A stretch of DNA of 64,000 nucleotides from Nocardioides allogilvus (GCF_003047285.1 NZ_PZYX01000003.1:62001-126000), one strand, 5' to 3'; positions 48,338 to 56,864 are shown, counted from the stretch's first letter. Notes: generated by a model not told the origin, from the sequence alone. Numbers and translations are program-made.

Positions 48338-49824
48338 GCATCCCCGAGCACGGGAGCTTCGCCGACGACGCCCACCGCTACGCCCTCGTCTCACGGCTGG
48401 CCACGGGCGGCATGGGCGAGGTCTGGCGCGGTCGCGACACAACGCTCGACCGGCCGGTGGCGATCAAGCTGCTGAAGGCGGAGTACGCCGACGACGCGAC
48501 CTTCCGCCGGCGCTTCGAGGGCGAGGCGCAGCACGCCGCCTCGCTGCACCACCCCGGCATCGCGGGGGTCTTCGACTTCGGCGAGGCCTCGCCGCTCGAC
48601 GGCTCCGCGACGCCGCGTCCCTACCTCGTGATGGAGCTCGTCGAGGGCCAGCCGCTGTCGGCGCTGCTGCGCCCCGGTGCCCCGATGGACGTCGAGGTCA
48701 CCCGCGACCTGATGACGCAGACCGCCGACGCGTTGGGCGCCGCCCACCGGGCCGGCATCGTGCACCGCGACATCAAGCCCGGCAACCTCATCGTCACGCC
48801 CGACCGGCAGATCAAGGTCACCGACTTCGGCATCGCCCGCGCGGCCGACGGCATGGCGATCACCGAGACCGGCCAGGTCATGGGCACGCCCGCCTACCTC
48901 TCCCCCGAGCAGGCGGAGGGGCGCTCGGCCACGGCCGCCTCCGACGTCTACAGCCTCGGCTGCGTCGCCTTCGAGTGCCTGGCCGGTCGGCGGCCCTTCA
49001 CGGCCGAGACCTCGGTGGCCACCGCCGTCGCCCACGTGCGCCAGCCCGTCCCGGCCCTCCCGTCGTCGGTCCCCGCCGACCTGGCCGCGGTCGTCACCCG
49101 CGCGCTCGCCAAGGATCCGGCCGCGCGGTACGCCGACGGGTCGGCCTTCGCCGCCGCCCTGCGCTCGCCGACGTCGGCGGCCGCGGCGGCCGTTCCCGCC
49201 GTTCCCGCGGGCGGTGCCGCAGCAACCGTTCCCCCGCCCGGAACAGTTGCGGAGCCACCGCCCGAGACGACCGTCCTGCCGGCGACGCCCGTGGCCGCAC
49301 CGGCGCAGCGCCGTACCAACGTGGTGCCGTGGTTCCTGCTCGGCGCCGTGCTGGTCGCCGCTGCGCTGATCATCTGGCAGATCCTGGGCGGCGCCGACGA
49401 CACCGACGACCAGCCCGACAACCGGCGCTCCCCCAGCCAGACCCGCACCCAGACCGAGCCGCCGAGCGCCACGCCCGAGACGCAGGAGCCGACGGTGGCG
49501 AGCATCGAGGTCGACGAGTCCGACTACATCGGCCGCGAGATCGGGGAGGTCCAGTCCGCGCTGAAGGACCTCGGGCTCCAGGTCACGCGGGAGAAGCTCG
49601 AGAACCCCGGGGGCGAGGTCGAGGGCACCGTCGCCGGTGTGAACCCGTCAGGCACGCTGGTCGAGGGTGACCGGGTCACCGTGACCTACTGGGGCAAGGC
49701 GCCGAAGGAGCCGGAGGAGAGCCCCAGCGAGGAACCCACCCCGGTGCCCACCGAGGTGCCGACCGAGACCCTCACCGAGACCCCGACCGAGACCACTGCC
49801 CCGACCGAAACGTCCAGCCAGTGA
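48334..49824 (+). CDS. pknA: Ser/Thr protein kinase PknA-like with one PASTA domain
   Basis: A 496-aa membrane kinase. The catalytic domain (about 15-270) has the glycine loop ATGGMGEVWRG, Lys45, HRD at 144-146 (VHRDIKPGN), DFG at 164 and APE-like SPEQ. A transmembrane helix lies near residues 330-350. A Thr/Pro-rich linker and a single PASTA domain (VASIEVDESDYIGREIGEVQ onward) follow, then a long TPTE-rich tail. Mycobacterial PknA lacks PASTA, so this version may sense muropeptides or lipid II itself. GTG 48334 overlaps the pbpA stop. Confidence 0.9.
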   Translation: MSIPEHGSFADDAHRYALVSRLATGGMGEVWRGRDTTLDRPVAIKLLKAEYADDATFRRRFEGEAQHAASLHHPGIAGVFDFGEASPLDGSATPRPYLVMELVEGQPLSALLRPGAPMDVEVTRDLMTQTADALGAAHRAGIVHRDIKPGNLIVTPDRQIKVTDFGIARAADGMAITETGQVMGTPAYLSPEQAEGRSATAASDVYSLGCVAFECLAGRRPFTAETSVATAVAHVRQPVPALPSSVPADLAAVVTRALAKDPAARYADGSAFAAALRSPTSAAAAAVPAVPAGGAAATVPPPGTVAEPPPETTVLPATPVAAPAQRRTNVVPWFLLGAVLVAAALIIWQILGGADDTDDQPDNRRSPSQTRTQTEPPSATPETQEPTVASIEVDESDYIGREIGEVQSALKDLGLQVTREKLENPGGEVEGTVAGVNPSGTLVEGDRVTVTYWGKAPKEPEESPSEEPTPVPTEVPTETLTETPTETTAPTETSSQ

Positions 49825-49864
49825 GAGGCGGCGCGAGCAATGAGCATGGAGCCGGAGGCGACCG

Positions 49865-51673
49865 ATGAGCACTGAGCCCACCTTGATCGGTGGCCGCTAC
49901 GAGCTCGGCGACCTGCTGGGACGCGGCGGCATGGCCGAGGTCCGCAAGGCCCGCGACACCCGGCTGGGCCGGACCGTCGCGGTCAAGCGGCTGCGCACCG
50001 ACCTCGCCAGCGACGCGACCTTCCAGGCCCGGTTCCGCCGTGAGGCGCAGTCGTCGGCCTCGCTCAACCACCCCTCGATCGTGTCGGTCTACGACACCGG
50101 CGAGGAGATGTCGACCGACGGCTCCGACGTCGCCCAGCCCTACATCGTGATGGAGTGCGTGCAGGGCCGGACCCTGCGCGACATCATCCGCGAAGGGCGC
50201 AAGATCCTGCCCGAGCGCGCCCTCGAGATCACCAGCGACGTGCTGGCCGCCCTCGACTACAGCCACCGCACCGGGATCATCCACCGCGACATCAAGCCCG
50301 CCAACGTCATGCTCACGCCGGCCGGCGACGTCAAGGTGATGGACTTCGGCATCGCCCGGGCCGTCTCCGACGCCAGCTCGACCATGACCCAGACCGCCGC
50401 GGTGGTCGGTACGGCGCAGTACCTCTCCCCCGAGCAGGCGCGCGGCGAGACCGTCGACTCGCGCTCGGACGTCTACTCCACCGGTTGCCTGCTCTACGAG
50501 CTGCTCACCGGCAGGCCGCCCTTCGTCGGCGACAGCCCGGTCGCGGTCGCCTACCAGCACGTGCGCGAGAACCCCGCTCCCCCGTCGGACCACGACGACC
50601 AGCTCGACCCCGAGATCGACGCGATCGTGCTCAAGTCGCTGGCCAAGCGCGTCGAGGACCGCTACCAGAGCGCGGCCGCGATGCGCGCCGACATCGAGCG
50701 CTACCTCGCCGGCCACCCGATCCAGGCCGCGCCGCCGCCACTGGCACCGGTCGACGACGTGCCGCCGGCCGCGCACCCGACCCAGGTCATCTCCACCACC
50801 GCGACCGGCATGACCGCGGTGCCGGCCGGCGCGCCTCCCGGCCGGGGCGGTCGTGGTGGCCGGAGCGGGCTGATGGTGCTCATCGGCTTCCTGGCCATCC
50901 TGGTGATCGCGGGTGCGGCCTACATCCTGCCCGGGCTCTTCGAGGAGCCGGTCAACGACGAGCAGGTGCCGGCCCTGGTGGGGCTGACCCAGAACGAGGC
51001 CCGCGCGGCGATCCGCGAGGCCGGGCTGGCGGTCGGGACCATCGACCGGGAGTCCTCGGAGACGGTGCCGGCCGACCAGGTCATCGAGCAGAGCCCCAAC
51101 CGCGACCTCTACGTCCCGCCGGGCACCGCCGTCGACTTCACCTTGTCGCTCGGCGTGCCGGAGACGGACGTGCCCTATGTCCTTGGCCAGCCCAAGGACA
51201 GCGCGCGGACCGTGATCGAGAGCAACGACCTCAAGGTGAAGTTCGAGACCGAGGAGTCCGACGAACCGAAGGACAACGTCGTCCGGACCGAGCCCGCCAG
51301 CGGCCAGCGGGTCGCCGAGGGCACCGTCGTCACCTTGTTCATCTCCGAGGGACCCGAGGGCGTGCCCAACGTCGTCGGGATGCGCCAGGGCGAGGCCGAG
51401 CGTGCGATCCGGCAGGCAGGCTTCGAGCCGGAGGTCGTGGAGACGGCCGAGACGACCGAGCCGAAGAAGACCGTGATCCGCCAGATCCCGGCCGACGGCA
51501 CGGCCGACCAGGGCGACACCATCACCATCTTCGTGTCGATCTACGAGCCCCCGGTCGAGACGCCGGCGCCCACCGAGACGCCGACCCCGACCGAGACGCC
51601 CCTGCCCGTGCCGACGGAGACACCCACCACGCCGGCGGCCGCACCGACGACCCCCTTGCTCCGCCGGAGCTGA
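49865..51673 (+). CDS. pknB: Ser/Thr protein kinase PknB-like with three PASTA domains
   Basis: A 602-aa receptor kinase controlling cell-wall growth and division. The kinase domain has Lys41 (VAVKRL), HRD at 140-142, DFG at 160 and the activation-loop threonines STMTQTAAVVGT. One transmembrane helix lies near residues 337-357. Three extracytoplasmic PASTA repeats start near VPALVGLTQNEAR, VPYVLGQPKDSAR and VPNVVGMRQGEAE, one fewer than mycobacterial PknB. A Thr/Pro-rich tail ends the protein. ATG 49865 has GGAGG upstream, 40 bp after pknA. It is convergent with the DUF881 gene. Confidence 0.94.
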   Translation: MSTEPTLIGGRYELGDLLGRGGMAEVRKARDTRLGRTVAVKRLRTDLASDATFQARFRREAQSSASLNHPSIVSVYDTGEEMSTDGSDVAQPYIVMECVQGRTLRDIIREGRKILPERALEITSDVLAALDYSHRTGIIHRDIKPANVMLTPAGDVKVMDFGIARAVSDASSTMTQTAAVVGTAQYLSPEQARGETVDSRSDVYSTGCLLYELLTGRPPFVGDSPVAVAYQHVRENPAPPSDHDDQLDPEIDAIVLKSLAKRVEDRYQSAAAMRADIERYLAGHPIQAAPPPLAPVDDVPPAAHPTQVISTTATGMTAVPAGAPPGRGGRGGRSGLMVLIGFLAILVIAGAAYILPGLFEEPVNDEQVPALVGLTQNEARAAIREAGLAVGTIDRESSETVPADQVIEQSPNRDLYVPPGTAVDFTLSLGVPETDVPYVLGQPKDSARTVIESNDLKVKFETEESDEPKDNVVRTEPASGQRVAEGTVVTLFISEGPEGVPNVVGMRQGEAERAIRQAGFEPEVVETAETTEPKKTVIRQIPADGTADQGDTITIFVSIYEPPVETPAPTETPTPTETPLPVPTETPTTPAAAPTTPLLRRS

Positions 51674-51852
51674 CCCGCGCGACCATCGGGATCGGCCGGG
51701 ACCATCGGGATCGGGGTAGTTGAGTGGGAGTTTGTACTCACAGGCGGTGAGCACGACAAAGTCTCACTGAACTATCGCGAGGGGCGGCCTTGACGGCCCC
51801 GATGGGCACCCGAGCTGCCGGGTCGCGGCCCCACGGCACGGACCCGCGCCGG
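51674..51852. other. Intergenic region between pknB and DUF881
   Basis: 179 bp with no supported gene. It has a short tandem repeat (GACCATCGGGATCGG twice, about 51689-51718) and an imperfect symmetry TGAGT/ACTCA near 51721-51741. No trpG-like gene is present here, in contrast to mycobacteria. Confidence 0.4.
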
Positions 51853-52644
51853 TCAGCTGGTCGTGGGCAGCGGCGTCGCGTAGGTGAGGTCGAGCAGCCC
51901 CTGGTAGCCCGGCGCGATCGCGTGCGGGACCACCTCGGCGGCGTACGACACACCACCGCGTGGATCGGCGGCGGCCTCGCGGTAGATGTCGAGGTAGTTG
52001 TCACCGTCGAGGGAGTCGAGCATCAGCGCGGGCAGGCCGATGCCGACGATCTCGTAGGGCGGGTAGTAGGGCACGCCCTGCAGGCTGACGAGGTTGCCGT
52101 CGCACTTGATGCCGGTGGTGGTGATCAGGCGCTGGCCCTGGATCGTGACGGCCTCCGCGCCGGCTCGCCACATGGCGTTGACGACGGCCTGGATGTCCTG
52201 CTGGTGCACGATCACGTCGAGGGGGTCGCGGCTCTCGTCGGCGAGGATCTCCTCGGGGGCGTCGTCCAGCGTCACCTTGACGGCCGGCCCGGTCCGGGGC
52301 GTGAGGCCCGCCGGGTCGGAGAGCGTCTCGACCTCGCGCTGCGCACGGTTGACGCTGCGATCGCCCAGGCCCGCACTGAGCCGCTCGATCTCGGAGCCGA
52401 GGCGGGAGACCTCGGCGGTGAGCTCGTTGGTGTCCTCGCGCTGCACCTTCACCACCGACGCGAAGTCGGTGTAGCGCCCGCCGCGCAGGTCGGTGCCGCC
52501 GCTGTGCTCGGCGCTGATGGCGAACAGCACCCCCGACAGCAGCACCATCACCGGCGTGCCGATCCGCCACGCCCACGCCGAGCGGGAGCGCTGGTGTGTG
52601 CCGCCGCTCCCGTGGGTGGGGTGAGAATCGGAGTCCGGGGCCAT
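51853..52644 (-). CDS. DUF881 membrane protein
   Basis: A 263-aa protein with one N-terminal membrane helix (about 26-45), a coiled-coil segment (NELTAEVSRLGSEIERLSAG) and the DUF881 domain. The domain is marked by GPAVKVTLDDAP, VHQQDIQAVVNAMWRAGAEA and VTIQGQRLITTTGIKCDGN. It is a conserved neighbour of crgA and pknB in actinobacteria and is thought to act at the divisome or envelope. It is divergent from crgA with 77 bp between starts. Confidence 0.88.
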   Translation of the reverse strand: MAPDSDSHPTHGSGGTHQRSRSAWAWRIGTPVMVLLSGVLFAISAEHSGGTDLRGGRYTDFASVVKVQREDTNELTAEVSRLGSEIERLSAGLGDRSVNRAQREVETLSDPAGLTPRTGPAVKVTLDDAPEEILADESRDPLDVIVHQQDIQAVVNAMWRAGAEAVTIQGQRLITTTGIKCDGNLVSLQGVPYYPPYEIVGIGLPALMLDSLDGDNYLDIYREAAADPRGGVSYAAEVVPHAIAPGYQGLLDLTYATPLPTTS

Positions 52645-52721
52645 GGCGACTACGCTAGCTCCCCGGTGGGTGCCCCCGCCGTCCGTATGACCACGGTGTG
52701 AAAATCGAGCAGGAGTGTGTT

Positions 52722-53174
52722 GTGGCCAAGTCCAACGCGACGTACGTCGAGACCGAGGCGAAGATCGTGTCGGTGAGGTTCATCCTGTCGCTGCTGCTGA
52801 TCGTGGCCGGCATCGCGTGGATCCTGTTCTACTACCTCAGCGTCCGCCCCGACCCGACGGTGTTCCCGGCCCCCACGGGCAGCCCCAAGGCGATCGCCGA
52901 CCTCGAGCTGTGGAACTACGCGATCGGCTTCGGCGCCCTGCTCGTCGGCCTGGCGATCGCCGCCCACCCCGTCACCCCGCTCGGCCGCGGCCGCGGCGTC
53001 GTGGTCGGCATGCTCGGCTGCTTCCTGATCGGCCTGCTGTGGATCTGCACGTTCTACGTCTTCTCCGACGACCTCTCGGCCCTGCCGGTCTTCAACGACC
53101 TCGGCCAGTGGAACCTGATGGTCGGCATCGCCTTCATGGCGGTCGGCTTCTCGTTCGCCACGCGCTGGGAGTGA
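52722..53174 (+). CDS. crgA: Cell-division protein CrgA, internally duplicated
   Basis: A 150-aa membrane protein with four hydrophobic helices. CrgA of relatives is about 85-95 aa with two helices and ends in GxWN followed by a TRW-like C-terminus. Here that unit occurs twice: residues 17-81 end LELWNYAIGFGALLVGLAIA, and residues 95-149 end LGQWNLMVGIAFMAVGFSFA then TRWE. CrgA recruits FtsI/FtsQ-type proteins and PBPs to the septum. GTG 52722 has AGGAG seven bases upstream and is preferred over GTG 52698. A long hairpin terminator follows. Confidence 0.87.
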   Translation: MAKSNATYVETEAKIVSVRFILSLLLIVAGIAWILFYYLSVRPDPTVFPAPTGSPKAIADLELWNYAIGFGALLVGLAIAAHPVTPLGRGRGVVVGMLGCFLIGLLWICTFYVFSDDLSALPVFNDLGQWNLMVGIAFMAVGFSFATRWE

Positions 53175-53194
53175 GTCACCCGCACGACCTCGTC

Positions 53195-53230
53195 CGGCAG
53201 CCGCTGTCCCCTCGGGGGCGGCGGCTGTCG
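53195..53230 (+). terminator. Intrinsic terminator after crgA
   Basis: CGGCAGCCGC (53195-53204) pairs with GCGGCTGTCG (53221-53230) with one G-U, enclosing an inner CCCC/GGGG stem. GCATTT follows. It lies 21 bp past the crgA stop. Confidence 0.8.
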
Positions 53231-53250
53231 GCATTTCCGGTGCCCGGGGG

Positions 53251-53300
53251 CATCCGTCATACGAACCGCAACCCATTCCTCGGGGTCGGTATGACGCATG
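53251..53300. repeat. 12-bp near-perfect inverted repeat
   Basis: CATCCGTCATAC (53251-53262) and GTATGACGCATG (53289-53300) are complements at 11 of 12 positions, separated by 26 bp. It lies between the crgA terminator and the DnaA-box-like sites in the 326-bp intergenic region 53175-53500. No gene is seen in that region. Confidence 0.7.
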
Positions 53301-53335
53301 TCGGGGCCCGAGTTTTCAACACTGTGGAGAGCCGC

Positions 53336-53392
53336 TGTGGATGAATTACACGTCTGTAGTTATCCACAGGTGAGTCCACAGCTGTGCATGAA
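53336..53392. promoter_or_regulatory. Cluster of DnaA-box-like sequences
   Basis: TTATCCACA at 53360-53368 is an exact consensus DnaA box. Nearby are TGTGGATGA at 53336-53344 (reverse strand, one mismatch), TGTGCATGA at 53384-53392 (reverse strand, one mismatch to the degenerate consensus) and the palindrome CACAGCTGTG (53377-53386). They fall within 57 bp of a non-coding, locally AT-richer stretch about 10.5 kb from gyrB. Confidence 0.55.
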
Positions 53393-53426
53393 CAGCCCCC
53401 GCCACGGCGCCGTCGTCCAGCGGTGC

Positions 53427-53462
53427 GTGAGCCACCTTTTCGGCGTGCGGAAGGTGACTCAC
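53427..53462 (-). terminator. Hairpin downstream of rhomboid gene
   Basis: GTGAGCCACCTT (53427-53438) pairs with AAGGTGACTCAC (53451-53462), 12 bp with one G-U, around a 12-nt loop, 38 bp past the rhomboid stop on the minus strand. Confidence 0.65.
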
Positions 53463-53500
53463 TCACCGCCGCGCAGGGCGGGAGGAAGAGGGGCCGGGGC

Positions 53501-54436
53501 TCAGACGAGGGCGGCGGTGCGCAGCACGATCAGTGCGCCGAGGACCGCGAGCAGCCCGAGCAGGCCGAGGGCCTGGAGCCGGGTGCGGCGGGGGCGGGGG
53601 GAGTAGACGAGGACGGCAGCGATCGCCATCCCGCCGAGGAGTCCGCCGAGGTGGGCCTGCCAGGAGATGAACTGGGCGCCGAGCACCGTGATCACGGCGT
53701 TGATGCCGATCCAGGTGAGGATGTTGCGTACGTCGCCGCCGACCTTGAAGGCGATGACGAGCAGCGCTCCCATCAGCCCGAAGACGGCACCCGAGGCACC
53801 GAGCGTGGCGCCGTTCTCGGCGGCCAGCCAGTAGACGGTGGTCGAGCCGGCGAGCGCGGACAGGAAGTAGAGCGACAGGAAGCGGGCCCGGCCGATGGCC
53901 ATCTCGAGCTGGGGACCGAGCACCCACAGGGCCAGCATGTTGAAGCCGATGTGCCAGATGTCGACGTGGGTGAACGCGCTCGTCAGCAGCTGCCAGATGG
54001 CGCCGTCGGCGACGCCGGGCACCCAGACACCGTCGGCGTTGGCGTAGAACTGGCAGTCCACCCGCGAGGTGATGTTGGGGTAGTAGCCGCCCTGCTCGGA
54101 CTCGCAGGTGCCGAGCGGGGTGAGCGCGAGGCGCCGGATCAGCTCGCTCTGCTGCCAGCCGGTCGCCACGATCGCCAGCCAGACCGCGACGTTGGTCGCG
54201 ATCAGCACCATGGAGGTCAGGGCCGGGTTGCCGGAGCGGGAGCCGCCGTACGCCGTGCGGCCGGTGCGCGTCTGCTTGGCACCCTCGCTCACGCACGACG
54301 GGCACTGGAACCCGACCGCAGCGTCGCGCATGCAGTCGGGGCAGATCGGGCGCTCACAGCGCTGGCAACGGATCCACGTCTCGCGATCGGCGTGCCGATA
54401 ACAGGTCGGCACACCGGTCGCGGACGTGTCACTCAT
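53501..54436 (-). CDS. Rhomboid-family intramembrane serine protease with N-terminal zinc finger
   Basis: A 311-aa protein. The N-terminal 50 residues form a cysteine/His-rich B-box-like finger (CYRHADRETWIRCQRCERPI then CPDCMRDAAVGFQCPSC). About six or seven membrane helices of the rhomboid fold follow. The nucleophile Ser is in GASGAVFG, the catalytic His in SWQAHLGGLLGG, and the early WHIGFNM carries the conserved HxxxN. This zinc-finger plus rhomboid layout is usual next to ppiA and crgA in actinobacteria. It begins 10 bp downstream of the cyclophilin gene. Confidence 0.92.
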   Translation of the reverse strand: MSDTSATGVPTCYRHADRETWIRCQRCERPICPDCMRDAAVGFQCPSCVSEGAKQTRTGRTAYGGSRSGNPALTSMVLIATNVAVWLAIVATGWQQSELIRRLALTPLGTCESEQGGYYPNITSRVDCQFYANADGVWVPGVADGAIWQLLTSAFTHVDIWHIGFNMLALWVLGPQLEMAIGRARFLSLYFLSALAGSTTVYWLAAENGATLGASGAVFGLMGALLVIAFKVGGDVRNILTWIGINAVITVLGAQFISWQAHLGGLLGGMAIAAVLVYSPRPRRTRLQALGLLGLLAVLGALIVLRTAALV

Positions 54437-54446
54437 GGGTGGTGGT

Positions 54447-54953
54447 TCAGCGCTCGATCGTCACGGACTCGATGACGACCGCGTCGACCGGACGGTCGCC
54501 CGCGCCGGTGCGCGTCGCACCGATCTTGTCCACGACGTCGCGCGACGACTGGTCGGCGACCTCGCCGAAGATCGTGTGCTTGCGGTTCAGCCACGGGGTG
54601 GCACCGAGGGTGATGAAGAACTGCGAGCCGTTGGTGCCCGGGCCGGCGTTGGCCATGGCGAGGAGGTAGGGCTTGTCGAAGACGAGCTCGGGGTGGACCT
54701 CGTCCTTGAACGTGTAGCCCGGGCCGCCGGTGCCGGTGCCCTGGGGGCAGCCGCCCTGGATCATGAAGCCCTCGATGACCCGGTGGAAGCCGAGGCCGTC
54801 GTAGAACGGGCCGGAACGGTCGCCGGCCGAGTAGTCCTTGGTGCCCTCGGCGAGACCGACGAAGTTGTCGACCGTCTCGGGAGCGTGGTTGGGGAACAGG
54901 TTGATGACGATGTCACCCTGGTTGGTCTTCAGGGTGGCCTTCGGGTCCGCCAT
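54447..54953 (-). CDS. ppiA: Cyclophilin-type peptidyl-prolyl cis-trans isomerase
   Basis: A 168-aa cytosolic cyclophilin that catalyses proline isomerisation in protein folding. Active-site marks are FHRVIEGFMIQGGCPQGTGT (catalytic Arg and Phe/Met/Gln), AMANAGPGTNGSQFFITLG and the conserved His in LNRKHTIFGEV. ATG 54953 gives the usual length for actinobacterial PpiA. No signal peptide is present. It is upstream of the rhomboid gene and divergent from the repeat-protein gene at 55082. Confidence 0.95.
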   Translation of the reverse strand: MADPKATLKTNQGDIVINLFPNHAPETVDNFVGLAEGTKDYSAGDRSGPFYDGLGFHRVIEGFMIQGGCPQGTGTGGPGYTFKDEVHPELVFDKPYLLAMANAGPGTNGSQFFITLGATPWLNRKHTIFGEVADQSSRDVVDKIGATRTGAGDRPVDAVVIESVTIER

Positions 54954-55081
54954 GGTGATGCCTCTCGCGTGGGGTGAAGTCAACGCACCGATCCTGCCAT
55001 GGCACCCCTCACCCCGGCGGGGGCTGGTCGCCCCTTGAGGTGCATGGTGAGATGGAGTCACCAATCTCTAGGAGGACACGC

Positions 55082-55789
55082 ATGCGAATCCGCAAGCAGA
55101 AGTCGCTCATCGACCGGGCCACCGACTACGTCGAGTCCGTCGCCGAAAACGTCATCCCGCAGCTCGAGGCGGCGCTGGAGTCCGCGCGGGACAAGGCCGG
55201 ACCCGCCATCACCGACGCACGCGACAAGGCAGGGCCCGCCCTGGCCGACGCCCGCGACCGCGCCGTACCCCTCCTGCAGGACGCCCGCGACCGGACCGCG
55301 CCGCGGCTCGCCGAGGGCCGCGCCATCGCCGCCGAGAAGGCGTCCGCGGGCGCGGCCGTCGCCGCCGAGCGGGCTGCTGCCTCCCGGGAGGTCGCGGCCG
55401 CGAAGCTCTCGGAGCTGCGCCACGAGCCCGAGCCGTCGGGCTCGAAGCTCAAGAAGGTGCTGTTCCTCGGTGGCCTGCTGGCCATCGGCGGCGTGGTGTT
55501 CTCCAAGCTGCGCCAGCAGTCCTCGGGCACCAACAACTGGCAGTCGTCCTACGTGCCGACCCCGCCGCCCCCGGCTCCGGCCACCCCGCCCGCGGCCGCC
55601 GCACCCGTGACCCCGGCCGCCCCGCAGTCCACGGGCTCGCCGGTGGGTGACGAGACCAACCACGACGTCGCCGGTGGCGCCCCGGGCGAGGCGATCAGCG
55701 ACGCGGCCGAGACGCCGCACGACATCACCACGCCCGACCACCCGGCGGAGATCATCGACGTCGACGACGTGCCGGAGAACAGGCACTGA
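55082..55789 (+). CDS. Membrane-linked protein with four 11-residue amphipathic repeats
   Basis: A 235-aa protein of unknown function. Residues 35-78 hold four tandem 11-residue repeats (ARDKAGPAITD, ARDKAGPALAD, ARDRAVPLLQD, ARDRTAPRLAE), the periodicity of apolipoprotein-like amphipathic helices. An Ala-rich helix follows, then one membrane segment (LFLGGLLAIGGVVFSKL, about 121-138), a Pro/Ala linker and an acidic tail. ATG 55082 has AGGAG upstream. Similar proteins occur at this place in other actinobacteria; a membrane-surface role is plausible but unproven. Confidence 0.75.
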   Translation: MRIRKQKSLIDRATDYVESVAENVIPQLEAALESARDKAGPAITDARDKAGPALADARDRAVPLLQDARDRTAPRLAEGRAIAAEKASAGAAVAAERAAASREVAAAKLSELRHEPEPSGSKLKKVLFLGGLLAIGGVVFSKLRQQSSGTNNWQSSYVPTPPPPAPATPPAAAAPVTPAAPQSTGSPVGDETNHDVAGGAPGEAISDAAETPHDITTPDHPAEIIDVDDVPENRH

Positions 55790-55802
55790 CAGCACCATCC
55801 CC

Positions 55803-55842
55803 AGGACCTCTCCCGCGCACCGTCAGTGCCGGGGGAGGTCCT
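55803..55842. terminator. Bidirectional terminator hairpin
   Basis: AGGACCTCTCCC (55803-55814) pairs with GGGGGAGGTCCT (55831-55842), 12 bp with one G-U. It serves the repeat-protein gene, and its right arm lies inside the last codons of the convergent acyltransferase gene. Confidence 0.75.
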
Positions 55843-56836
55843 TCGGCTTGTTGTGGTCGATCCAGGCGTCGATCCGCGCCCACCGCTCGAAGAGCCAGTC
55901 GATCCGCTCCTCGCGACCGGCCGGGATCTCGGAGCGGGGCACCTCCCACCAGCGCATGACGAGCTCCTTGTCCATCGGCAGCTCGCGCCAGAGGTCGGCG
56001 ACGGTGACGAGGTGGTCGAGCCCGGTGTGGGCGACGAGCACGACGTCGGCCTCGGGAGCCGCGTCGAGGGCCGCCAGGAAGCCGCCGGGCCGGGGCGCGA
56101 GCACGTGGGTCATCTCCTCGGCCCGCTCGGCCATCTTCTCCAGCCCGAGCTTGCGCAGCCGGGCGATGGCGCGGTCGCGGCGACCGGGCGAGAAGTTCCC
56201 GCCCTCGGGGAAGATCACGAACGCGTCGTTGGAGTCGAGCCCGGCGGCCAGGCGCGCGATCTTGCTCTCGAACTCCTCACCCGGCCCCGGGTCGGGGGAG
56301 ATGAAGGACGCCGGGATGCGGTTGAGCAGCACGTCGATCGCCGGGTCCCACGCCAAGGTGTCCTTGAGCACCACGCGCGGCTCGCGGGCATACCAGTGCA
56401 GCAGGGCATACATCAGCAGGAACGAGTCGCCCGGCCCCGCGTGCCGGCAGCAGACCAGGATCGGCCGGTCCGGGTGGACGGCGGGACTCGGCCCGTCGGT
56501 GCGGATCTTCAGGGCGAGCACGCGGCGCGACTCGCGCACGAACAGCACCAGCACGAACTGCACGAGGTCGTAGTGGATGCCCGCGAAGTACGGCGACCTG
56601 ATCCGCCACCCGAAGCCGGACGCCACCCACAGCCCCAGCAGCACGAGCAGCAGCAACGACTCGGCCGTGAGGTAGAGGATCACCACCCACAGCAGGCGCA
56701 ACGCCCGCCAGCGGCCGGGCACAAGCGGCGACAGGGCGGCCGCGACGATCAGCCACAGCGGCAGGCTCACCCACAGGAGCGCCGTCAGCAGCACGAGGGC
56801 GGGCGCGAGCACGAGGCGCCGCAGTGCCCAGATCAC
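55823..56836 (-). CDS. PlsC-type acyltransferase, membrane bound
   Basis: A 337-aa protein with three N-terminal hydrophobic segments (to about residue 90) and an acyltransferase domain. The HX4D motif is HAGPGD near residue 142 and the glycerophosphate-binding motif is FPEGGN. It probably acylates lysophosphatidate or a related lipid using acyl-ACP or acyl-CoA. GTG 56836 is the best start; the frame upstream overlaps the patatin gene with no conserved sequence. It is downstream of and probably cotranscribed with the patatin-like gene. Confidence 0.8.
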   Translation of the reverse strand: MIWALRRLVLAPALVLLTALLWVSLPLWLIVAAALSPLVPGRWRALRLLWVVILYLTAESLLLLVLLGLWVASGFGWRIRSPYFAGIHYDLVQFVLVLFVRESRRVLALKIRTDGPSPAVHPDRPILVCCRHAGPGDSFLLMYALLHWYAREPRVVLKDTLAWDPAIDVLLNRIPASFISPDPGPGEEFESKIARLAAGLDSNDAFVIFPEGGNFSPGRRDRAIARLRKLGLEKMAERAEEMTHVLAPRPGGFLAALDAAPEADVVLVAHTGLDHLVTVADLWRELPMDKELVMRWWEVPRSEIPAGREERIDWLFERWARIDAWIDHNKPKDLPRH

Positions 56837-56864
56837 CCCGGCCCCCGGTCCACGTGCGGGCCCG

